NCBI GenBank assembly: GCA_034387635.1
Contig: JAOANU010000019.1
Location: forward strand, 1 to 64,000
Length of the DNA stretch: 64,000 nucleotides
Source of the DNA: Rhodosporidiobolus odoratus
Taxonomy: Eukaryota > Basidiomycota > Microbotryomycetes > Sporidiobolales > Sporidiobolaceae
Direction of reading: 5' to 3'
The notes below the pieces were generated by a model that had not been told where the DNA came from, did no database searches, and was given only the letters and a program-made list of their open reading frames with translations. Positions 57,298 to 64,000 of the stretch are shown one piece after another. Each line of letters starts with the position of its first letter. Position 1 is the first letter of the stretch. The position numbers and the translations under genes were made by a program.

Positions 57298-60055
57298 ATG
57301 GACTTCTACCACAGGTGCTGAATCCTCCCCCTGTCCTCCATACCTTCAAGCTAACCTCGCTCAACCTCCCACCAGAGCCGGTCTAATCCTCGACTCGCTC
57401 GACGCAAAGAAGGGCTCGGTCAAGGGTCTATGCATGGCAGAAGCCAAAAAGGGAAAGAGGCAGGGAGAAGGCGCTCGCTTCCTCAAGGTCGTCGTAGAGG
57501 TTCTCAAGTGTACGTTCCTGCTGCCATTCCGATCACTGCGATCACTCCAGCCTGACCTTCCACTCACTCCTTACAGACCGCCCGCACATCGATCACCTCC
57601 TGACCGCGACCAAACTCCTCGCTCAAGAACCGACTCTATTCATTCCCCCCTCATCCACCGCCGCCCTCACTTCTGCCGTCAAGTCGGGTTCCGCAGCGGC
57701 CGCTTCCAAAGCCCTCGCCAAAGCCCCGAGGAAGCGACAGGAAAAAGTGCCGCCTACCCCGACTAGCTTGGCCAGCGTCATGCTGCACGATCTCATGTTT
57801 GCCAAGAGGGGATTAACCCTGCCGAAGGAGCACAAGGTCAGGAAAAAGTTGGAGAAATACAAACCTGCGTGCGTCTCCCCCAGTCTCCCCTCAGTTTAGC
57901 GTTCCTTCGCGCCGTTTTTGCTCACGCCTCTTCTCACCCCGCAGCCTCGAGAAAGAGAACGAACGCGAAAAGCGCCGCCGAAAAGTCGCCACCAACGAAG
58001 GATTGCAAATCCCCTTACCCGAGAAGGTGGCTTCCTCGCTCGAAGGGATCGGAAAGGGCAAGAAGCGGGCTCATGACGCTGAGCGCTTCCTGGGCGAGGA
58101 AGGTGGAGAGGACTTGACTGGAGATGTCAGGTGGTTGAGGGTCAATACTCTGCGATGGACGGTCGAAGCTGCGGTCGAGTGGCTCGAAAAGGGTGGATGG
58201 ACCATGCATGAGGAGGTTGGGGAGATGCTGGCTGCCGCGTGCGTTTCATCCTCTTCTCCCCTTCATCCCCCCCAGTCTAGTTTGTCGCCGCAGGCTCCAA
58301 CCCCTGTTGTCTCCACAGTCAAGCGACCCCGAAAGTTTTCGCCCTCGACGCTCATATCGAACCTCTGCTCGCCCTTCCTTCATCCGTCCCTCTCCCGACC
58401 CTCTCCGCGTATCAGGACGGCCGTCTCCTAGCCCAGGACAAAGCCTCCTGCATGCCCGCCTGGGTCCTCCTCGCCCCCCTCCTCGCCGATGCAGATGAAG
58501 GTAAACTTCCATGGCACGGAGAACAAGGCGAAGAAGAAGAAGCTGCTGGAGCCAAGGGAAAGAAGAGGAGTTTGAGGGTCCTCGATGCAACGGCCGCACC
58601 GGGGAACAAGACAACTATGGCAGCGGCGCTGGTGGCGCAGGTTGAGGAGTTGAATGGGAAAGTTGTGGCTTGTGAGAGGGACTTGGGCAGGTTCAAGGTG
58701 ATGAAGGATATGTTGAAGCGGGCCGATGCGAAGAGTGCGTCTGGTTTCTCGGCATGCGCTTCTCGTTGTAATGACTTGTGGTCTCAGGCACTACGGTACT
58801 AAAACTGGAACACCTGCAGATGTGACTCCCATGAACGTCGACTTTCTCTCTCTCAAAACCGACGACCCCAAACTCAAGAACGTCTCTCACATCCTCGTCG
58901 ACCCTTCCTGCTGTTCGTCCCCCTTTCTCCTTCCCTCCCGCTCCGCGAGCCTTCACTCACCCTTGCCCCATACTCCTCTACAGCCGGCTCGGGTATCCCC
59001 TCCCGACTAGATCACCTTATCCCCTCCGCCCCCGAAGCCGAACAATTGCAACGTATCAAGGCCTTGAGCAATTTCCAGCTTGCGATCGTTTCGCACGCGC
59101 TCAGGTTCTCAGGGGTCAAGAGGGTGGTTTATTCCACTTGTTCGGTCTGGGAACAGGAAGATGAGGGGGTGGTGATGAGGGTACGTTTACGTCTCTGCGC
59201 CAGGTCCTCACCGTGTCGTGCTGTCAACGCTCGCGCTTTGTGAGAAGCTCGCCGATTGACGCTCAAGCCATTCTCCCCTCATATGTCCAGGTTCTTGCCA
59301 AGAAAGAGTTTCAAGAAGCTGGTTGGCGCCTGGCCCCCCGAGAAGAAGTCCTGCCAGGTTGGGAACGTCGTGGTCGTGTGGCAGCTTGCGGGGGAGATGA
59401 GTGTGCGTAGTCTACTTCCACTTGGCTCGGCCCTCCTCCTTGGTCCCACGCCGGCACCACAGTGACTACTACAATAACCATAACTGACTCTCATTCGGAC
59501 CCCGGACTCTTCTCTCCCTACGATGTTCTGCGCACAGCCATCGCCGACTCCCTTGTCCGTTGCCTTCCCGAAGACGGTACCAACGGTTTCTTCGTCGCTT
59601 GCTTCGTCAAGGACGAATCCCTTCCTCCCATCTCCGTCACCCTCCCCGTCGTCACCGCACCTACGCCGGAAGATGTCACTATCGCCGACGTCGACGTCGA
59701 CGTCGAGGCCCCTGCCGCCGGAGCCAGAGCTGGAGCTGGGAAATCGGGCAAGAAGGATAAGAAGACCAAGAGTTCGGGAAACCAAGCGGCGAGACGAGCA
59801 AAGGCGGAGACTTTGGGGACTCTCGGCATTCCGTCCACTGCGACACCGACGACGACGGTTACGGAGAAGAAGAAGGCAGCCCCGACACCCAAGGCGAGGG
59901 CTATCGTAGAGGCTAATGAGGAAGATTGGGAGGACGAACCCGCGGCGGTTGAGAAGAAGGAAGAGACGGGCAAGAAGTTGAGTAAGAAGCAGATGTATCT
60001 GTTGAAGAAGGAGGAAGTTAAAAGGAAGAAGGCCGCAGCCGCTGGGGGCAAGTAG
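57298..60055 (+). CDS. RCM1: 25S rRNA m5C methyltransferase (Rcm1/NSUN5)
   Basis: Nucleolar RsmB/Nop2-family enzyme that methylates a cytosine of the large-subunit rRNA. Exon 1 MDFYHR splices to AGLILDSLDAKKGSVKGL. Later blocks are FLKVVVEVLKYRPHIDHLL, LMFAKRGLTLPKEHKVRKKLEKYK, VRWLRVNTLRWTVEAAVEWLE, FALDAHIEPLLALPSSVPLPTLSAYQDGRLLAQDKASCMPA, and DATAAPGNKTTMAA (AdoMet loop). Motif IV is DPSCSGSG, the Ser-for-Pro form typical of NSUN5, and VVYSTCSVWEQEDEGVV carries motif VI; both Cys residues are present. NGFFVACFVK closes the fold. A Lys-rich tail ends AAAAGGK. About nine exons. Confidence 0.93.
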
Positions 60056-60425
60056 ATCTGAGATATTGCCATACAACTGTTTACTTCCATCAGATCGGAG
60101 GCGTTGTTGCTCTTTCATGCATGCGCTGAACACTGTACTGAGGAAATCACGCTATAACCGAGGGGAAGGAGGGAGGACTCTTGCGGTTGATTCCCTTGCC
60201 AGTTTCTCAGCATCTACGCGTCGTCGAGCTGGACATGTCCCCCTACAGTGCAACGTACTGTGTCCGTCGAGCTCTGTATGCTGTCTCTTGGATCACCCAT
60301 AGCTCGAACCAGTGAGGTAGCAAGAAGAGTTCTTTATTGCTTCATCCGAACGACTTTGACAACTATTTCGCGGATCTGGTTCAACCTTCCAGGACCAAAG
60401 ACAGGCACCGCATGAACGCTTCGCC
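60056..60425. other. Convergent 3' region RCM1 / THI5
   Basis: 370 bp between converging genes. No coding structure is seen. Confidence 0.4.
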
Positions 60426-62826
60426 TTAAGCCTGGGCAGTGATGCCAACGGCGGCAGCCGGTGCACTGGCGAGGACACCACCATTGAGGCGGATCTCGTT
60501 CTGCTTGTCGGCCTGCGAAAACCATGAAGCAAGAGTCGAGTGAGCCTTGAGTAGACGGCGGCGAGAGGAAGACGACGGAGGGGGAACGTACGAGAAGCCT
60601 CTGGTTGGCGAGAGGGTCAGAGGGCTCGTCCTCGTGAGTCCAGGTGATGAACTCATTGGTCCAGTTTTGCTTGAAGTCGTTACCAATGAGGTTGAGGCGC
60701 TGCAGGAACGAGGCAGGCGGAGCACGGTCAGGGTTGACGTTCCTGAGGGGCAAGAAGAGGCGAAGAACGGACCTGAGCGTAGGCGGTGACCTTGTTCCAG
60801 TCGCGCTGGACGCACTTGAGGTCCTTCGAGAAGAAGTTGAAGCACCTCTCGTAGATCTTCTCGTTGAGAGGGGTCCTCCTATATCAAAAGTCACATTCAG
60901 TCAACCTCGAAAAAGATAACTTGGCGAAAGAACGGCGACGACGCACATGGTCTTCTTGCAGAGCTTGTAAGCCTCCCACGAGCCGACCGGGTCGGTCTGG
61001 ACGTCGTCAGCCGCACGCTTGACAGCGCGCATCTGCAGAATCAAGTGAGTCAGTCGCAGTGCTTGGGGTCGTACAGCGAAGAAGGCGAAGGAAGAGACGT
61101 ACGAAGGCAGCAACTTTCTCGGGGTTCTTGGCGAGGAAGTCGTCGTTGACGATCGAGAGGATACTGCAGAAGCAGCAGCAGCCCTGCAATGAAGAAAAGT
61201 GTGCGTCAGCGACACACTTGATGAGAAAAAGATCACATTCACTTACCAACTCGGCGAGCTCATCGATCCTCAGCATCTTGACGTCGGTGGCGGGGCGGCC
61301 AGTAGCCTGAAGAGTGTGATTGTGTTCAGCATGGCGACGGCTGGGAGGGTTGTTGTGAGAGAGGGAGCGCACCCTGCAGTACTCCTCGAGTTCAGGAACC
61401 TGGACAGACTCGATTCCGATGCCACCGTCGACGCGGCCCTCAATGATGGCAGCGGAGATGTCCATGCCGCAGCGGACACTGCACAGCGAACAGGGGATGA
61501 GGAAAGAGATAAGAGCGAAGGAAAGGTCAGCGGTCGGGTGAGGGAAGGTAGATCCGAAAGACGCACGCAGTGTAGTCCTCCGGCTTGAGGCCGTAAGCCT
61601 TGCAGAGGTCGTCAATCTGGTACTTGCCGAACTCGCCGACGTAGCTGTTGCACATCGCCAGATCAGTAAGAGAAGGTATCCAGGGGCGAGGAGAAGAAAA
61701 TTACCCGATGCGCTTGCCCTTGAGGGAGCGGAAGTCACTGGTGATGCCAGTGCTCTTGCCCTCGACACCGCCCTCAAGGTAGATGACGCCGGTGAAAGGC
61801 TGAGAACAAGAAAACCCCCCAGATGCGCCGTCAGCACCGAAACCCACGCGAGAAGCTCAGAGTCAAGTTGAATCAGCACAAGCGCTTCGTGACGAAGCCG
61901 ATTCCCCGTTCCGAGCGAAAACGGGTCCGGTGTAATCTCAGCGCAACCCTGCACACACTCAGTCTTGACCTCGCGTCCCGACTCTCTCGATGACGAGAGG
62001 GAAGGGACGCAGCAGGAAAAAGACAAGAATGGTACAAAGGGTTGGCACCCGTACAGCTTCGAGTTTTGAGCGATTGGCAGACTCATGCTTGCTCCGTTAG
62101 AGACAAGAGAGCAGCAGTCGGAGGACGGACCTGATAGTCGTCGAACCCCGACTGAAAAGAACCCAAACTAAATACGCCGTCGTAGGCACATCCCGATGGA
62201 TGTTAGGGACGCAGACTGGTGCGTAGGGTAGGTGTAGGAGGATAGCGTGAGCGCTCAAGCACCGACCTCGTCGAGGATAGTCCCGACCGCGGTGACGGGG
62301 TAGCCCCTCGCAGCGGCCGCCTTGAAAGGAGAGAATGGTCAGCTACGATGTGCGCGAGAGAGGTAAGTGGGGCAATGGGCAAACAATCGTGTGAACCTAA
62401 GCATGAAACAAGAGTCAGCTAGTGTGTCCGGCAAAGACTGAACGAGAAGAGGAGGTGGGGACGAGATAGGACGGCACCATAGCTTTGGCTCCCATGTCGG
62501 CGGTACCGCGACCGATGAGCTCAGTCACATCACTCGGGTCGTTGGGCTCTAAGTACAGAAGAGAGTCAGAAAACGCCAGCTCAACTTGAGGGTCCGTGAC
62601 GGGGGGGTGACCACGGGAAAACGCACCGAGAATGGCGACCTTGATTCCCTCGTCGGCAAAGTAGCCCTTGCTTTGAGCGAGGAAGATCGGGGCATGGTAC
62701 GGAGTAGCGTGCCTTCAGGACGAAAAAGGGGGATCAGCGAGGGTGACCGGCAGGGTCGACTTATCGAGGTTGGGGAGAGACGGACCAGTTGAGGAGGTAA
62801 GTGATCTTGTCAGAGGAGGCGGCCAT
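60426..62826 (-). CDS. THI5: Thi5/NMT1, HMP-phosphate synthase (thiamine pyrimidine)
   Basis: Makes 4-amino-5-hydroxymethyl-2-methylpyrimidine phosphate from the enzyme's own His and PLP, a suicide reaction. Blocks in order: [36 protein letters not shown] (donor His in the PYHAP context), [26 protein letters not shown], then VHTI from a 12-nt microexon, [67 protein letters not shown], and [24 protein letters not shown] (the conserved Cys cluster) precedes [18 protein letters not shown], and the gene ends [13 protein letters not shown]. About eleven exons. The intron between ILDE and PFTG is 467 nt, several times the local norm. A possible 21-nt in-phase cassette exon (62132-62152, SGFDDYQ) lies in it. 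Confidence 0.92.
62385..62396 (-). other. 12-nt microexon of THI5
   Basis: GTTCACACGATT lies between a TTAG acceptor and a GTTTGC donor. It supplies VHTI, the equivalent of IHTL in yeast Thi5, and keeps phase on both sides. Confidence 0.78.
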
Positions 62827-63566
62827 ATTACTTTACTTGTAAGCTGGTGTAGACTGTGTGGATAGGTGCGGAAGGAGAAAGGAAGAGGGAGAGAAGAAGC
62901 GAAGCACAGCGGACATCGAGGAGCTCCAAAAGAAAATCAAGCGGTGCATCCGCATATATCCAGCCCCTTCTGCGGACATAGGCGCTCATAGTCTTTACCT
63001 TTGCAGTCGTCGACGTGCTGAGGCAGAGCGGAGAGTATGTACTGCACGACCAACATACAAAGCTTTGGGCTCGAAAGACAGGCGGCAGGAACCGGGACTG
63101 AGAAGGTCGGCAGGAGCCGGACGAGGCCCGGAGGTTCACGCAGGGAGGCGAGTAAGTGAAGGGAAGGGCATTGAGGGTGCAGGACTATAGCCCCGTTGCT
63201 AGTGGTAGATGGTTGTAGGCATCGTTCAAAGCTTGCGCGGCGATGCATCGGGCGCGTGTGGTGAGCGAGCAAGCGGAGTTCGCTCTCCAGCAACGCGTCG
63301 TCGGAGGGTTTGGAAAACCGCTTGTGGCGCCCTTTCTTGTCTGGACAGGGAGGAAGTCCTCCGGATTCTCTCTCGCGAAGCCCGCTAGAAAGCCGGAGCC
63401 CTTCCCTCTCTCCCCCGTACCACGAAACAAGCAAGCCACACTTGCTGCTAACACACGCTCTCTCCATCTTCCTTCGAAGCTGGACGAGAGAAGACATCTC
63501 GCGCTGCGGCGCAACGCAAAATACAGCGGGCGAATGATGCATAAGTGGTCGCATTACCGTTTTTCT
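62827..63566. promoter_or_regulatory. THI5 upstream region
   Basis: 740 bp between the THI5 start and the end of the RS-rich gene, both minus. It should hold the THI5 promoter and 5' UTR. I looked for TPP-aptamer cores here and found none. Confidence 0.4.
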
Positions 63567-64000
63567 TCACCACCCCCTCATCCCACCCCTATGCTCATAA
63601 TCCGGTGCCTTCATCCTACCCCTCCCCTTGAGAATGACTCCTCCACGCGCGATCTGCTCCTCCTCCATCCTCTTCTTCCTCTCCGCCGCCTCTTTCCGCC
63701 TTTCTTCCGCCAACCGGGCTTCTTCCTCCTTGGCTTTGATAGCAGCAGCAGCTTCAGCCGCTGCCTGTTTTTCGAGCTCGGCAATTTGCTCGGCCGTCAG
63801 CTCCGGGGAGGACGACCGGTCTTTGTTTTTGCGGTCTGCCGAGCGGTCGCGACGTAAGGAACGGTGCTTTCGCCTCGAAGACTTGTGGCGCCGATTGCTG
63901 GGGCGCTCGTCGTCTGACTCGTCTCCTGCACGGTGACGAGAGGAGCGCGACGTCTTGCTGCGTTTGCGGTCAGGTGATACGGAGCGAGACCGGCTTCGGG
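63567..64000 (-). CDS. RS-rich protein, C-terminal part
   Basis: The gene leaves the window. Visible order: an Arg/Ser-rich segment (RSRSVSPDRKRSKTSRSSRHRAGDESDDERP), KSSRRKHRSLRRDRSADRKNKDRSSSPEL, then a coiled-coil block TAEQIAELEKQAAAEAAAAIKAKEEEARLAEERRKEAAERKKRMEEEQ. The end is RGGVILKGRGRMKAPDYEHRGGMRGW-stop. The composition and the GRGRMK end suggest a pre-mRNA-splicing-associated factor, perhaps the tail of an RS-cyclophilin, but the catalytic part is outside the window. Confidence 0.65.
   Translation of the reverse strand, partial: RSRSRSVSPDRKRSKTSRSSRHRAGDESDDERPSNRRHKSSRRKHRSLRRDRSADRKNKDRSSSPELTAEQIAELEKQAAAEAAAAIKAKEEEARLAEERRKEAAERKKRMEEEQIARGGVILKGRGRMKAPDYEHRGGMRGW

Noticed and set aside
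59690..59710. Tandem GTCGAC-type hexamers
   Set aside because: They are codons of an Asp/Val run (DVDVDVE) in the RCM1 tail, not a separate element.
61860..61945. TPP riboswitch in the THI5 intron
   Set aside because: Only the CTGAGA half-core is present; the pyrophosphate-binding half is not visible, so it is not annotated as a feature.

Overview
The window is nuclear DNA of a fungus. Genes are dense, sit on both strands and are cut by many short introns (mostly 40-100 nt, GTRNGY donors, CTRAC-like branch points). Base composition is GC-rich, low-complexity Ser/Pro/Ala tails are common, and one gene belongs to the DUF6534-type membrane family typical of Basidiomycota. A red basidiomycete yeast (Pucciniomycotina, Rhodotorula/Rhodosporidium-like) fits best; this is an inference. 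No rRNA, tRNA, CRISPR array or recognisable transposase was seen.

Layout. 1-4730 (+): Prp24/SART3 splicing factor, 5' end outside the window. 5.0-9.7 kb (-): mitochondrial malate dehydrogenase, followed 2.6 kb downstream by an extra near-identical copy of its own 3' end. 10-17.5 kb (-): Ulp2-type SUMO protease. 18.7-21.4 kb (-): PHD-finger/AT-hook protein. 21.7-23.0 kb (+): mitochondrial K+/H+ exchange protein. 23.4-24.6 kb (-): Ctr copper transporter copy A. 25.6-29.8 kb (-): large PH-domain protein. 31.3-33.2 kb (+): DUF6534-like membrane protein. 33.5-35.3 kb (+): Ser-rich unknown. 35.6-36.4 kb (+): NEDD8/Rub1. 36.7-39.4 kb (+): glycerol-3-phosphate/DHAP acyltransferase. 39.6-42.1 kb (+): NADP-isocitrate dehydrogenase. 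42.5-45.1 kb (+): LARP7/Pof8-like La protein. 46.5-47.7 kb (+): copper transporter copy B, in inverted orientation to A. 48.1-50.3 kb (-): decayed ferric/cupric reductase. 51.4-52.3 kb (+): unknown gene. 52.6-57.0 kb (-): PRPP synthetase with stacked extra copies of its C-terminal exon downstream. 57.3-60.1 kb (+): Rcm1/NSUN5 rRNA methyltransferase. 60.4-62.8 kb (-): Thi5/NMT1 thiamine pyrimidine synthase. 63.6-64.0 kb (-): end of an RS-rich protein.

Most of these are unrelated housekeeping genes with no pathway cluster. Exceptions are metal uptake (two Ctr copies and a metalloreductase relic) and NADP/TCA metabolism (MDH, IDP).

The most unusual structure is shared by two unrelated genes. 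MDH and PRPP synthetase each have an intact 3' end and, 1.7-2.6 kb downstream in the same orientation, a displaced fragment that starts inside the last coding exons and is about 98-99.6% identical through exon and intron. At PRPP synthetase an older, more diverged fragment abuts the younger one. This resembles the displaced gene 3' ends left by WHO-type homing elements at FBA1 in budding yeasts. No nuclease gene could be recognised between the copies, so the mechanism is open. Other notable items are the 1.8-kb inverted duplication that ends at the copper-transporter stop codon and several microexons (5, 12 and 15 nt) in conserved protein cores.
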